A stretch of DNA of 64,000 nt, from contig NC_018719.1 of assembly GCF_000303155.1 (NCBI RefSeq), positions 558,001-622,000 of the forward strand, given 5' to 3'. The notes under the pieces are model-generated. The model saw only the letters and a list, made by a program, of their open reading frames with translations, was not told the origin of the DNA and made no database searches. The DNA is from Candidatus Nitrososphaera gargensis Ga9.2 (GTDB lineage: Archaea > Thermoproteota > Nitrososphaeria > Nitrososphaerales > Nitrososphaeraceae). A program made the position numbers and the translations under genes. Each line of letters starts with the position of its first letter. The first letter of the stretch is position 1. Positions 18,436 to 27,156 of the stretch are shown here, in pieces.

Positions 18436-18513
18436 CTTGAAAGGCGATTGCTGAATATATTAACAAATCCATCTGTGTGTATATGCATCCGCGACTTGAA
18501 ACTCAAAAAATCA

Positions 18514-18535
18514 GACATTTTCGGCACAAAATGTC
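18514..18535. promoter_or_regulatory. Inverted repeat in the gatD upstream region
   Basis: GACATTTT, six-base spacer, AAAATGTC: a perfect 8-bp inverted repeat between the divergent gatD and TauE-like genes. It could be an operator or a transcript hairpin; I cannot tell which. Confidence 0.4.
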
Positions 18536-18666
18536 AGGGCCAGTAGTAGCTAGATAGTTTCCGTGCCGATAGCGGTTCTAACAAGGATCTCAAGCAAGAA
18601 TATGATTGAAATTATTGAGTAAACACGTTTCTGAGCCGTCGACGAGATGATAAATAACCCGATGGT

Positions 18667-19440
18667 TTGTATATTGAAGAAGTGGAAGAAGCAGAGATAT
18701 TTTTCTTCATATCTGCACTGATCGCTGAAATAATAGGAACAATGGCCGGCTTTGGCTCGTCAACAATATTTCTTCCACTTGCACTATTGTTTGTTGACTT
18801 CGAGACAGCTATAATTTTGACAGCAATATTTCACCTGTTTGGCAACATTGGAAGGATAACGTTCTTCAGACAAGGCTTTGACAAGAGGATAATTCTTCAG
18901 TTTGGGGTGCCAAGTGTGCTTTTGAGCCTGCTTGGCGCGATTCTGATGGGAGTATTTCCACAGCCTTTGCTAAAGCTCATTTTGGGCGTTTTCCTTATCG
19001 TAACGTCAGGTTCTTTCTTGGCTAGGCCGGGACTAAAGTTCCCTGCAAATACCGGCACGTTCATAGCTGGAGGAAGCATCACCGGCTTTATCACAGCATT
19101 GGTGGGCACAGGAGGAGCCTTGCGAGCAACCATGTTGCAAGGATTTAACATTGAAAAAGTAAAGTACATAGCGACTGCCGCGACAATAGCTCTTGCAACT
19201 GATGTAACTAGAATTCCAGTCTATATTTCGCAGGGCTTTCTGACAGAGCAGTATTATGTGCATATTCCCATCCTCTTTGGCATAGCGCTTGCCGGCTCTT
19301 TTATAGGAAGAAGGATGGTCAAGAGGATAAATCAGGAATTGTTCAGAAGAATCATATTGGTGGCGATAATACTGGTAAGCATCAAGTTCATCATTGATGG
19401 ATTTTTGATCTTATATCTGGTTGTATCTTATTTTGACTGA
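18667..19440 (+). CDS. TauE/SafE-family membrane exporter
   Basis: 257 residues with about eight membrane helices. The typical family repeats are visible: GTMAGFGSSTIFLPLAL in the first half and ITGFITALVGTGGALRATML in the second. Members export sulfite, sulfoacetate or other small organic anions. The start is TTG; no ATG fits the frame without losing the first helix. The substrate is unknown and the neighbours give no hint. Confidence 0.87.
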   Translation: MYIEEVEEAEIFFFISALIAEIIGTMAGFGSSTIFLPLALLFVDFETAIILTAIFHLFGNIGRITFFRQGFDKRIILQFGVPSVLLSLLGAILMGVFPQPLLKLILGVFLIVTSGSFLARPGLKFPANTGTFIAGGSITGFITALVGTGGALRATMLQGFNIEKVKYIATAATIALATDVTRIPVYISQGFLTEQYYVHIPILFGIALAGSFIGRRMVKRINQELFRRIILVAIILVSIKFIIDGFLILYLVVSYFD

Positions 19441-19785
19441 CTACTATTTTGAGGTCAGCTCAATTCTGTAAGGGACGATTCTACTGTCACCTCATTTTTT
19501 AAATTACCAGAAGAATGTTTTTGGGATATATAATGACAAACTTGGGTCTGATCGAATCAGAAGACCACAATTCTTGAACTGCATGATATGCATTCTCACT
19601 GCTGAAAATCATCCTATAGAATCGTATTCTGAATTATATTTTCAACTTGAATCCGCTAGCTCAGCAGTATCAAAAATTAGACAAAGAACCGTTCAACCAG
19701 CTGCCATCAATTCAAAAATGGATAACCTACCTAAAATCTGGCAAGATTCCAGCCAGAAGAATCAGGTACATGACCAACATGATCC
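19441..19785. other. Region with possible remnant coding frame
   Basis: From about 19647 one frame reads plausibly (YQKLDKEPFNQLPSIQKW, then GKIPARRIRYMTNMIHELSD) and then runs out of phase with the gene starting at 19786. This may be the 5' part of a longer gene broken by a frame change near 19790. The evidence is weak: no family is recognised in either half. Confidence 0.35.
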
Positions 19786-20076
19786 ATGAGTTATCTGATC
19801 TGCACAGGAAACGAAGCTGTGTCGAAGGAAGCGAGCATCATAATAAACGACTGGCGGCCGCTCCGGATTGACAGCAGAGGTTGGGTTGTGGTTGTAAAAA
19901 ACGTAAACGGCCTTGACAATGTAAAGGAGTTCTATCCTGCAGGTGAGTGGAAAAAGGCCTATGAATACTTGAAGATCCAGTCCGAGCTAAGGGCACTCTT
20001 GTTTTCGGAACTTACTGCTGAGCAGATAAATGAATACAGAATGGCGATTGGACTGCCGCCGTCAGAGGGTCTGTAA
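19786..20076 (+). CDS. Hypothetical protein, perhaps the 3' part of a broken gene
   Basis: 96 residues, soluble, with a beta-rich middle (GWVVVVKNVNGL) and helical C-terminus (ELTAEQINEYRMAIGLPP). Composition is gene-like. The ATG lies inside a stretch that is coding-like in another frame, so the true protein may begin further upstream. No family recognised. Confidence 0.5.
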   Translation: MSYLICTGNEAVSKEASIIINDWRPLRIDSRGWVVVVKNVNGLDNVKEFYPAGEWKKAYEYLKIQSELRALLFSELTAEQINEYRMAIGLPPSEGL

Positions 20077-20329
20077 AATTCACCGATTCTGTTGACTGTC
20101 GTTTGCTAACTAGATCATGAAGCAAAAGATTCTAGCCAACACCAAGTTAACAGAGCCTCGGAAAGATACCTGCTGAAATAATAGCTGGCATCAGAATTGA
20201 AGGCAAGAACAAGTGGATAACGCGTAATTCAGAACCCTTCCAAATTACAAAATTGAGTGCCGCAAATAATCTTCTATTCAATGCCACCCTTTTTCATATA
20301 AACAAAAAAGTGCGTCGAATTCTGTAATT

Positions 20330-20743
20330 ATGAGTGGCAAAGAAGAAGTCATATCAGCAATGGAGCAATTTGAAAGGCTTCAAGAAAAATACCTGCCAAA
20401 AGTTGATCGACGATTAGCCATTGACCTGCTCTTGAGATTAAGGGAACAACCAAACATCAAACCAATGTATGTTGTCGAAACATTTCTTGAAGAAGGCGGC
20501 AATTCCGAAGAAATCAGAAATGAAGTAATCAGAATGACTGGTACTGCTCCACAATTACATGATAGAGCCACACACTTGGTAGCTCGCCACAGGCTAGATT
20601 ATGAGTTGCTAAAGCAGATTCAAGACCATCCAAAAGTCAAGGAAGTAACAGGGACTTATGTTGGAAGCGAAGCATCTATTGGAGCATCTCATGAGCCCTC
20701 AACGGCTGCCAGCAGAAGGGAAAGCCAGCGTAGATACTACTAA
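20330..20743 (+). CDS. Hypothetical soluble helical protein
   Basis: 137 residues, rich in Glu and Arg, helical up to about residue 110, with a Ser/Ala-rich tail. The ATG is preceded by an A/T stretch (TTTTTCATATAAAC) about 30 bases upstream that could be its TATA box. No family recognised; codon use is A/T-leaning compared with the core genes on either side. Confidence 0.6.
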   Translation: MSGKEEVISAMEQFERLQEKYLPKVDRRLAIDLLLRLREQPNIKPMYVVETFLEEGGNSEEIRNEVIRMTGTAPQLHDRATHLVARHRLDYELLKQIQDHPKVKEVTGTYVGSEASIGASHEPSTAASRRESQRRYY

Positions 20744-20832
20744 TTACAAACCAGCAAACAACGATTAACACATAAAAAATTTGAGCCTAGCAAACGATAG
20801 CGTTACAGAACCACGTCCAAGACTGTTTAAAT

Positions 20833-20862
20833 ATTAGGTAAGCCTAATTAGGCTTACCTAAT
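20833..20862. promoter_or_regulatory. 30-bp perfect palindrome, candidate DtxR/MntR-like operator
   Basis: Half-site ATTAGGTAAGCCTAA followed by its exact reverse complement. The TTAGGNNAGCCTAA theme resembles operators of DtxR/IdeR/MntR metal-dependent repressors. It overlaps the downstream edge of a TATA-like TTTAAATATTA and ends at the start of the regulator gene, so binding would block transcription. A shorter relative, TTAGGCTAGCCTAA, lies at 21267-21280. Confidence 0.7.
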
Positions 20863-20870
20863 TGACAGAG

Positions 20871-21218
20871 ATGTTATCTTTTTACTATGAGGATGCCTTG
20901 ACTATACTACAGGAGCTTGCCGATGCGATTTCCCAAAAAATAATCCTGTCGACAATTGATACCGCAAAGCCTGCCCAACAAATTGCCGCAGACAATGGCC
21001 TGCCGCTGAGTTCGACTTACAAGAAAATAAGAAAGCTGTGCAACATGAAGTTGCTTTGCGTTGACAGGATACAGATTGACAACAGTGGCAAGAAGGTATT
21101 TTTCTACAAAAGCAAAATACGATCCTGCCAGTTTTACCTCCGCCAAGACGGACCGTTATTGCAATTTGAAAGGAATGAAGCGGCCTGCGTCATAGAGGGC
21201 ATAAGGGTTAGTAGATGA
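20871..21218 (+). CDS. Small helix-turn-helix regulator, probably self-controlled
   Basis: 115 residues from ATG 20871 (TTG 20862 is an alternative but lies in the palindrome). Residues about 20-65 read as a winged HTH of ArsR/MarR type: ILSTIDTAKPAQQIA, then a recognition helix LPLSSTYKKIRKLCNM and a wing with VDRIQIDNSGKKVFFY. No metal-binding cluster typical of DtxR is evident. The palindrome over its promoter suggests it represses itself and a second promoter at about 21.26 kb. Confidence 0.75.
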   Translation: MLSFYYEDALTILQELADAISQKIILSTIDTAKPAQQIAADNGLPLSSTYKKIRKLCNMKLLCVDRIQIDNSGKKVFFYKSKIRSCQFYLRQDGPLLQFERNEAACVIEGIRVSR

Positions 21219-21886
21219 TAGTGTGCAGAGGTTCTCTGCTTAGAGAATCCAAATAGGCTTTATATATTAGGCTAGCCTAACTCACCTTGCCTAACCAATC
21301 GTGGATGATGAAATGCTCCAATGAAAAACGTGTCATTGTCTTGGGAGAAGGGCAAACTGGCATCTGAATTCACCGTCCGACTGTCACCGGCACATGTACA
21401 CCTGCAAAATCAACAGAGCAGTCATCATTCAGGATTCCTGCACGAAAAAGCCAGGGGATGTGAGGGAGGGTTCCACCCTCTTCCCCATATGGCATAGGAG
21501 TTCGTGCCGCAATGCTCATTCTCCAAACTGAGAATTGTGCTGATCCTTAAAGCATGAGGGAGCGCATGAAAGGAAAATCTGCAATGGATTCAGGACGATC
21601 GGTTGCTCATTCAATCTACGGCTTTTTTACCGACTTTGTGGAGATGAAGAGACACTTTCGCTACCATTCATACATGCATCTGGGCTGCTCCAGACAGCGG
21701 TGCCGGTATTGCCAACAAGAATACAAGGCATCATCTAGCAGCTGATCGCAGCTGCGCGCTTTAACAACTGCCGCTGACCGTGCGTATGTGTGCATCCATA
21801 CCTGCAACTGATCGCCGGATTTTCTCTGATTTTCTTTTTCAAGAATCGACACTCGGAATAAATATTCCTGTCGCGATATCTGATTT
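21219..21886. other. Intergenic region with second palindrome promoter; no sure gene
   Basis: A promoter-like TTTATATATTAGGC runs into TTAGGCTAGCCTAA at 21267-21280. Downstream only a 58-codon frame (21321-21497) and a 63-codon frame (21554-21745) are open; neither shows a family or clear coding character. A short transcript or a decayed target gene is possible. Nothing else is evident up to the DUF2024 gene. Confidence 0.4.
21267..21280. promoter_or_regulatory. 14-bp palindrome related to the 20.8-kb operator
   Basis: TTAGGCTAGCCTAA, perfect palindrome directly after TATATA. It shares TTAGG and CCTAA half-sites with the 30-bp palindrome, so the same regulator may act at both sites. Confidence 0.55.
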
Positions 21887-22150
21887 ATGGAATGCGCTGT
21901 CTATGACACATATGTTACAAAGAAAGACGGCAAGATAATGCACTTTGATGTTGTGGTTCAAGATGGCACGCCGCATGAAAAGGCCATAGAGTACGGTAAA
22001 AAATATCTGGAAAGTGTGGGGCAAGGCGGACAGAAAATAACTCAAGAAGAATGCCAGTTCTGCCACATACAAGAAGCGCCTCCTTTTGTAGAGAAGGCAA
22101 TCAGGCAGAACGGCTACTGGATACAAAAGATGGAAGGCTGCCCCAATTAG
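21887..22150 (+). CDS. DUF2024 family protein
   Basis: 87 residues, full length for the family. Start MECAVYDTYVTKKDGKIMHFD, then YGKKYLESVG and EECQFCHIQEAPP match the DUF2024 pattern, including the Cys-Gln-Phe-Cys-His motif that could bind a metal. No biochemical role is known to me. It stands alone on its strand between an intergenic region and a convergent gene. Confidence 0.85.
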   Translation: MECAVYDTYVTKKDGKIMHFDVVVQDGTPHEKAIEYGKKYLESVGQGGQKITQEECQFCHIQEAPPFVEKAIRQNGYWIQKMEGCPN

Positions 22151-22219
22151 TCTCTCTCTATTTGGGACCGCAAAACGCGGAATGGCTTATTATTATGTAG
22201 CACCAGATTTTTATCAAAT

Positions 22220-22834
22220 CTATATAAAGAGCTCCCTGACGCCATCCACCACGTACTGGACCGCGATAGCCGCAATGAGAACCGCAAACACCCTTGTGAT
22301 GATGATCGAACCGCGCCTTCCAAGCACCCTATAAATCTTGCCGACGTACTTTAGGATGACATAGGTTATGCCTATCACTATCAGGATCGATATCGCCGTC
22401 ACCGCCAGCCCGGCGGTCTGGAACGAGATTATCACCGCCGTTATCGCGCCGGGGCCGGCGAGCAGCGGGAACGCAAGCGGCACTACGCCCGATTCGCCCT
22501 GAGCGCTGGTGCCGCCGAATCTCCACTCGCCGTGCGTCAAAAGCTCTATAGCCACTATGAAGAGCAGTATTCCTCCGGCCACCATGAAGCTAGAGAGGGT
22601 GATGCCAAAGATCGACAGGAGCTGCGTGCCGGCCACCGCGAACGCAAAGAGCAGGCCAGCTGCGGTGATTATTGCGGTCTTGGTAACGGATGCCCTTTCG
22701 GCCCTTTCCATCTTTTGTATGAGCGCCATGAACACCGGCACGATTCCTATCGGGTCAATGACTACAAAGAGTGCGACTGTAGAAATGATAAGGTCTTCAA
22801 AGAAAGTGCTAGAAATCGCAAAAGGGTCCGCCAC
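22220..22834 (-). CDS. MarC-family integral membrane protein
   Basis: 204 residues with six membrane helices in two repeats. The family signature VALFVVIDPIGIVPVFMAL lies in helix 1 and PLAFPLLAGPGAITAVI in helix 4. MarC proteins have no settled function; the old link to antibiotic resistance has been withdrawn. Normal length, no anomalies. Confidence 0.88.
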   Translation of the reverse strand: MADPFAISSTFFEDLIISTVALFVVIDPIGIVPVFMALIQKMERAERASVTKTAIITAAGLLFAFAVAGTQLLSIFGITLSSFMVAGGILLFIVAIELLTHGEWRFGGTSAQGESGVVPLAFPLLAGPGAITAVIISFQTAGLAVTAISILIVIGITYVILKYVGKIYRVLGRRGSIIITRVFAVLIAAIAVQYVVDGVRELFI

Positions 22835-22862
22835 GCACGGTACTGGCGCGCATGGACTATTT

Positions 22863-23276
22863 TTAGTAGCTGCTGTGCTCAGTTATCTCGATGTTCCTCG
22901 ATTCCAATATCTTCAGGATCGCCTTTTCAATGTCTCGCTCGGTGATGTAGCCAAAGTCCCATGCGTCGATAAAGTGGCGGAACTCGCCTTCAAGCGTCTT
23001 GGCGGTGTCCTCAAACTCAGCCATCCTATCAAGCGTATCAGGCGACCTGTAACCCTTGGCGACCATTATTGGGCATCGCTGGTCCCCGCCAATCGGGATG
23101 TACCAGGCATTCTTGGCGAACCTGTAGTGGCGGTCAGAGATCATGGTGTACATGCGCATTAGCTCATCGTTGTTGAGCTTTTGCAGGTCGGCAAACCAAG
23201 GCTCGTCTATGAAAGTTGACGCTGGCCGCCCTCCTCTTTCATCATTATCTTTGCCGCTATTTCTGCTGCCGAACAA
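22863..23276 (-). CDS. Hypothetical soluble protein
   Basis: 137 residues. Acidic and helical C-terminal half (ERDIEKAILKILESRNIEI), central ISDRHYRFAKNAWYIPIGGD and CPIMVAKGY segments suggesting a small globular domain. No signal peptide. It lies between MarC and NadM on the same strand, with 28- and 41-base gaps, so the three may be co-transcribed. No family recognised. Confidence 0.65.
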   Translation of the reverse strand: MFGSRNSGKDNDERGGRPASTFIDEPWFADLQKLNNDELMRMYTMISDRHYRFAKNAWYIPIGGDQRCPIMVAKGYRSPDTLDRMAEFEDTAKTLEGEFRHFIDAWDFGYITERDIEKAILKILESRNIEITEHSSY

Positions 23277-23317
23277 TACCGTACTTTATGGATATTCAGC
23301 TAGAAATATGTTGTTTT

Positions 23318-23845
23318 TCAATGGTGGCTCCTTTCGGCGATTGCCTTAACCCTTTCGACGCCGTTGATCTCTTTGATTATTCTTGCTACCGGGGCGGGCA
23401 CAAGACCCTCCCACTTGCTGCCCGTGATCATCCTGTTCCGGATCTCGGTAGCCCGCATCTCGCTCCTGTCGACGAGCGGCGCTTCGATGGTCTTGATGCC
23501 TCTCTCCCGGAACAGCATGAGGGTGAAAGGGTCGTTGGCAAACACAACATCATATTTCGGGACCAACATGTCCACATGCCGGGTCCAAAGCGAATGCACG
23601 TCGACATCAGGGACCGGTATTATCAGTATCCTGTCAGCATCAACTTCTTTTTCAGAGTCTAGCGACTCCTTTACCATCCTGATGCGCTCGCCGGCTGTGA
23701 ACGGGTTTCTGGGCTCGTGGCTCTTTTGAGCGCTGCCGACCACAATTACCAATAGATCCACCTTGCCAAGGGCGAACTTGACAGTCGCAAGGTGCCCCTT
23801 GTGGAAGGGCTGGAACCGGCCGACGAAGAGCCCTGTGGTCGACAA
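23318..23845 (-). CDS. nadM: Nicotinamide-nucleotide adenylyltransferase (archaeal type)
   Basis: 175 residues. GRFQPFHKGHL at residues 8-18 carries the nucleotidyltransferase HxGH motif, and RATEIRNRM (about 130) matches the second ATP-binding motif. It makes NAD from NMN and ATP. Its promoter region (CTCTATTTTAAACATATTTAAG, read in parts at 23868-23889) is shared with divergent rtcA. Confidence 0.94.
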   Translation of the reverse strand: MSTTGLFVGRFQPFHKGHLATVKFALGKVDLLVIVVGSAQKSHEPRNPFTAGERIRMVKESLDSEKEVDADRILIIPVPDVDVHSLWTRHVDMLVPKYDVVFANDPFTLMLFRERGIKTIEAPLVDRSEMRATEIRNRMITGSKWEGLVPAPVARIIKEINGVERVKAIAERSHH

Positions 23846-23913
23846 CAGGAGTATATGCTGCCAGCGACCTCTATTTTAAACATATTTAAGCAAAGCAACA
23901 ATCGGTACGGGCG

Positions 23914-24972
23914 TTGACAGAAGAACCGGTCAGGATCGACGGCTCGCAGGGCGAGGGCGGCGGCCAGATACTGCGCACCGCAGTTTCGCTTTCCGGGGTG
24001 ACCGGCAAGCCTGTCGAGGTGACCAACATCCGCGCCAGGCGCCAGAATCCCGGCCTGCGGCCGCAGCACATGACTGGCATCAAGGTGATAGCCGACCTTT
24101 TCCATGCAGACGTTGAAAACTTGAAGGTGGGGGCGGAATGGATCAAGTTTGCGCCATCAGAAAGGTTTGAGGGCGGCTCAGTCAAGGTCGACATCGGAAC
24201 GGCCGGCAGCATACCTATGATATTGATGGCAGTCGTGCCGGCGGTCTCGCTCTCTGGTAACAGCCTAGAGATCGAAGTCACCGGCGGCACCGACGTCAGG
24301 GCAAGCCCTACCATCGACTATGTGAAGTACGTCGTGGCCGAGGCGTACCGGAGCATCGGGATAAAATTTTCCGCAGATGTGCTAAAGCGCGGCTATTACC
24401 CAAAGGGCTGTGGCATAGTGCGATCGATCATCGAGCCCTGCAGGGCACCCGGCACGATGGAGCTCCTGACCACAAGGGACGTGCCGCCCAAGATCACGAG
24501 CGTGTGCGGCCAGCTGCCGCGGCACGTGGCAGAGCGGCAGATATCCTCTGCCATGATCGCGCTTGAGAAAAAGGGGATCCGCTGCAGCAACTATTCCGCG
24601 TCTATAGAGACGTCAGTATCACCGGGCTCTTCGATCCTGATCTACTCGGCGTCCGACTTTGGGCCGTTTGTAGGCGGCGACTCGATAGGCGAGCTTGGCA
24701 AGCGCGCCGAGGCAGTGGGCACCGAAGCAGCCGAGCGGTACCTGGAGAGCACACTTGCGCAGGCGCCGGTGGACCCGTTCCTTGCAGACATGCTCGTGCT
24801 CCCGCTTGCGCTTGCAAAAGGCAGATCGAAATACAGGGTTGCCAGAGCGACGGAGCACCTTCGCACGAACCTGCAGGTCGCAAGCCAGATGGTTGGATGC
24901 AGGTACAGAATAGAGCAACAGCAGAAGGGCAATAATACCTATGTCGTCACGATAGAAGAGAAGGTTAGCTAG
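23914..24972 (+). CDS. rtcA: RNA 3'-terminal phosphate cyclase
   Basis: 352 residues from a TTG start. SQGEGGGQILRTAVSLS near the N-terminus is the family signature, and ATEHLRTNLQ near residue 314 carries the active-site His that becomes adenylylated. The enzyme converts RNA 3'-phosphate to 2',3'-cyclic phosphate with ATP. No rtcB lies nearby. The last 4 bases overlap the convergent CopD-like gene. Confidence 0.93.
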   Translation: MTEEPVRIDGSQGEGGGQILRTAVSLSGVTGKPVEVTNIRARRQNPGLRPQHMTGIKVIADLFHADVENLKVGAEWIKFAPSERFEGGSVKVDIGTAGSIPMILMAVVPAVSLSGNSLEIEVTGGTDVRASPTIDYVKYVVAEAYRSIGIKFSADVLKRGYYPKGCGIVRSIIEPCRAPGTMELLTTRDVPPKITSVCGQLPRHVAERQISSAMIALEKKGIRCSNYSASIETSVSPGSSILIYSASDFGPFVGGDSIGELGKRAEAVGTEAAERYLESTLAQAPVDPFLADMLVLPLALAKGRSKYRVARATEHLRTNLQVASQMVGCRYRIEQQQKGNNTYVVTIEEKVS

Positions 24973-25463
24973 ATGCCGCCGTCAAGCATGGCTGCCAGCA
25001 GCAAGATGGCTATCGACAGAACGACGATTATTTCGCCGAGGATGATTATCTTTGTCCTTACCGACTGGACGTAGATGTTGCCTCCTTGCCCTGACATTAT
25101 CTTGCGCTCCATGTCTGCGTTCAGCAGCCTGACGTGCACTATGTACGTCACCACCGTGGCGATTACCAAGCTGATCTTTATGAGCAGAAGCGTGCCGTAG
25201 GTCGTGTTGAGCAGCGCGCTGGGGTCGCCGATAAACCCGCGCGAGTTGTAGATGCCGGTTGCTATCAGGATGCCAAACGCCGGCACCGTTATCTTGTTGA
25301 AGCGCCGGCCCACCTTGACCATCAGCGCCACCAGCTCTTCAAGCGTTTTTGTGTTCGACTTGAGTACCGGAACTAGGACAACTCCGATAAAGATCGAGCC
25401 CCCTACCCATATCGAGGAGCATATGAGGTGCACCCACGTGACAAGGCTTTCGGCAAGAGCCAT
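24969..25463 (-). CDS. CopD-like four-helix membrane protein
   Basis: 164 residues with four membrane helices. SLVTWVHLICSSIWVGGSIF at the start gives the His and Trp of helix 1 common to CopD/DUF2269-type proteins, and VTYIVHVRLL gives a further His. Such proteins may handle copper or haem in the membrane; the role here is inferred only. An ammonia oxidiser has high copper demand, but no copper gene adjoins it. Confidence 0.72.
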   Translation of the reverse strand: MALAESLVTWVHLICSSIWVGGSIFIGVVLVPVLKSNTKTLEELVALMVKVGRRFNKITVPAFGILIATGIYNSRGFIGDPSALLNTTYGTLLLIKISLVIATVVTYIVHVRLLNADMERKIMSGQGGNIYVQSVRTKIIILGEIIVVLSIAILLLAAMLDGGI

Positions 25464-25548
25464 CGCCCATTTTCACGCCTGCACGGTATATTATCGATGC
25501 TGTCTTCCAGAAAGGTTTTAATCAGCTCTGCGATTCAGCTAGGATCAC

Positions 25549-26052
25549 TTGATAATAGGTCCAAGAAGGCTGGTGCTCATTGGCGCCATCGCCGCCGTTG
25601 CCCTTACTATCATATTCTATCCCCTCCTTGTGCGAACCCCATTCGATCCGCAAAAGGTCTCCTTTGAGCTGACCAAGGTTGAGCTGATCTCTGGCAGCGA
25701 GGGCGAGCAGCAACTCGTTGTCCAGCCTTCGCTCAGGATCACCAATACAAACGACTTTACCCTCACCACTTCAAAGATCGACTATGAGCTTTTCGCTGAC
25801 GGCGTCTTGGTGGGATCGGACACTATATCGTACGAAGACGTTCCAATCAACGGAAGGCCAGCACTGTTCCCGAACCAGCCGGTGACCCTCAGGGACACAG
25901 ACGGTCTCACGCTCCGGTACTCTGACGCAAACGCAGACCTGTTCAACAGGATACTGGGCAACAGCACAGAAATCGGGTGGAGCATCCAAGGCAGCGCAAA
26001 CATCGAGTCAGGCACGACACTTGAAACGACGCAGTTCTCTACCGAGCTTTAG
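25549..26052 (+). CDS. Membrane-anchored protein with LEA14-like beta domain
   Basis: 167 residues from TTG. One N-terminal membrane helix (about 8-28) anchors an outside domain of beta strands (VSFELTKVELIS, PSLRITNTNDFTLTTSKIDY) typical of the LEA14/WHy type. Function unknown; such domains often help stress tolerance or lipid and protein binding. It ends 14 bases before the tRNA gene. Confidence 0.65.
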   Translation: MIIGPRRLVLIGAIAAVALTIIFYPLLVRTPFDPQKVSFELTKVELISGSEGEQQLVVQPSLRITNTNDFTLTTSKIDYELFADGVLVGSDTISYEDVPINGRPALFPNQPVTLRDTDGLTLRYSDANADLFNRILGNSTEIGWSIQGSANIESGTTLETTQFSTEL

Positions 26053-26065
26053 CAAAATTATAAAA

Positions 26066-26159
26066 TGCGGTCACCGGGATTTGAACCCGGGTTACGGGCT
26101 TTCTTCGCATGAAAGTGCATGGAAGGCCAGTGTCCTAGACCAAACTAGACGATGACCGC
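26066..26159 (-). tRNA. tRNA-Gly(UCC) with a 19-base intron
   Basis: The acceptor stem GCGGTCA/TGACCGC, D-arm GTCT...GGAC and T-arm CCGGG-TTCAAAT-CCCGG all pair. The anticodon loop reads CUUCCA then an intron, so the anticodon is UCC (26121-26123). The intron is 26101-26119, in the usual archaeal place after base 37. CUUC of the loop pairs with GAAG in the intron, with three-base bulges on each side, the bulge-helix-bulge cut by the splicing endonuclease. The anticodon stem has one U-C mismatch (28-42). The discriminator base is A; CCA is not encoded. Confidence 0.88.
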
Positions 26160-26199
26160 TTTTTTACTGTATAGCCGGCATTGCCAAGGATATTAAAAC

Positions 26200-26763
26200 C
26201 TAATCAGGAAAGATGATGTTGAGCAGCACGTCGACTGCCTTGTTCTTGGCCTTCTGCTTGTAGTACTCTATTCCCTTCTTGGGGACGTCGAGAGCTTTTT
26301 CCTTCTCCACCTCGTCCACCGGCCGGTGATCCAGCGCGCCGTAGAACTGTATTCTGTAGCCCTTGAGCTTTGACACGACGGTGGAATCGAATATGTCGTG
26401 GAGCCACACCGAGCCGACAAAGTAGACGAAGGGCGGATTGGGCTTGCTCTTTATCATGCCCGCTATCCTGTCGATGGTCTGGGCCATGTTCTGCGAGTCA
26501 GTGTCGATCGCAATAATGTCCGGCTTGACGCCTCCTTGCACTAGTGCCTCTTTCACTTTTTCAGCCGGCTCCTGCTCGCCCACGATCATGACCATTGTCT
26601 TGTGCTTGTCCGGCCTCGACCTCATGACCATGCTGTACGTTTCAAGCCCGAGCTTGACGCGCTCTTGAATATAGTCTGGAAGCCCGCCGTCAGCAGACCT
26701 GCCCTTGTGCACCGCGTAGAGGACAATCAGGTTGCCATCGGTAAAGCGGTACTCAGACGACAT
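26200..26763 (-). CDS. Hypothetical protein with Rossmann-like pattern
   Basis: 187 residues. Alternating strands and helices (NLIVLYAVHKGRSADGG, TMVMIVGEQEPAEKVKEAL, PFVYFVGSVWLHDIF) suggest a Rossmann-like fold of the DUF218/YdcF kind, but no motif settles it. No membrane segment. It lies 8 bases upstream of nothing known; its partner on the same strand is the gene at 26772-27101, 8 bases away. Confidence 0.6.
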   Translation of the reverse strand: MSSEYRFTDGNLIVLYAVHKGRSADGGLPDYIQERVKLGLETYSMVMRSRPDKHKTMVMIVGEQEPAEKVKEALVQGGVKPDIIAIDTDSQNMAQTIDRIAGMIKSKPNPPFVYFVGSVWLHDIFDSTVVSKLKGYRIQFYGALDHRPVDEVEKEKALDVPKKGIEYYKQKAKNKAVDVLLNIIFPD

Positions 26764-26771
26764 ATCTTACT

Positions 26772-27101
26772 CTAGTACCACGTGGTTGCCACTTTTTTTG
26801 GCGCCGAGATCTGCCTTTCAAGCTCGTCGAGCCGCTGGAGCGACTCTGGGTTCTTTTGCAGGTCCTTGAACTGCTTTTCGTGCCTTATCCTGTGGACGAC
26901 GTTGAGGACTTCGTCCATCGTGACCCCGTGCTTGATGTCGTACTCAATCTGCTTGGCGCAGCTCGAAACCGTGCTGTATTTTTTGTAATTTCGTTTTTCA
27001 AAAGAAGAAGCGTCGGGAGATATGCCCCTGACAAAACGGACAATGACCTTTTCAACATGTTCAAGATGCCAGTCTTTCATGGCAAAATTGTTAGGCTTCA
27101 T
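26772..27101 (-). CDS. Hypothetical protein, paralogue of the gene at 50.7 kb
   Basis: 109 residues, helical and basic. It starts MKPNNFAMKDWHLEHVEK, nearly the same as the protein at 50672-51043, and the two share SPDASSFEKRNYKKY and KQIEYDIKHGV. The C-terminal parts diverge. The strong conservation of the first 70 residues implies a shared function, unknown to me. A nucleic-acid-binding role is possible from the charge but unproved. Confidence 0.75.
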   Translation of the reverse strand: MKPNNFAMKDWHLEHVEKVIVRFVRGISPDASSFEKRNYKKYSTVSSCAKQIEYDIKHGVTMDEVLNVVHRIRHEKQFKDLQKNPESLQRLDELERQISAPKKVATTWY

Positions 27102-27156
27102 TGCTCCTAAAGGCTTACCACTATTGGCTATTTAATCTCTTGTCCCGCTGTTTTTA

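Noticed and set aside
21554-21745. 63-codon frame with CRYC motif
   Set aside because: One Cys pair only, no promoter at the right distance, opposite strand equally open.
26066-26159. tRNA-Glu reading of the tRNA gene
   Set aside because: The body looks Glu-like, but the loop around the bulge-helix-bulge gives UCC at 34-36 with the intron at the usual place; Glu would need UUC or CUC.
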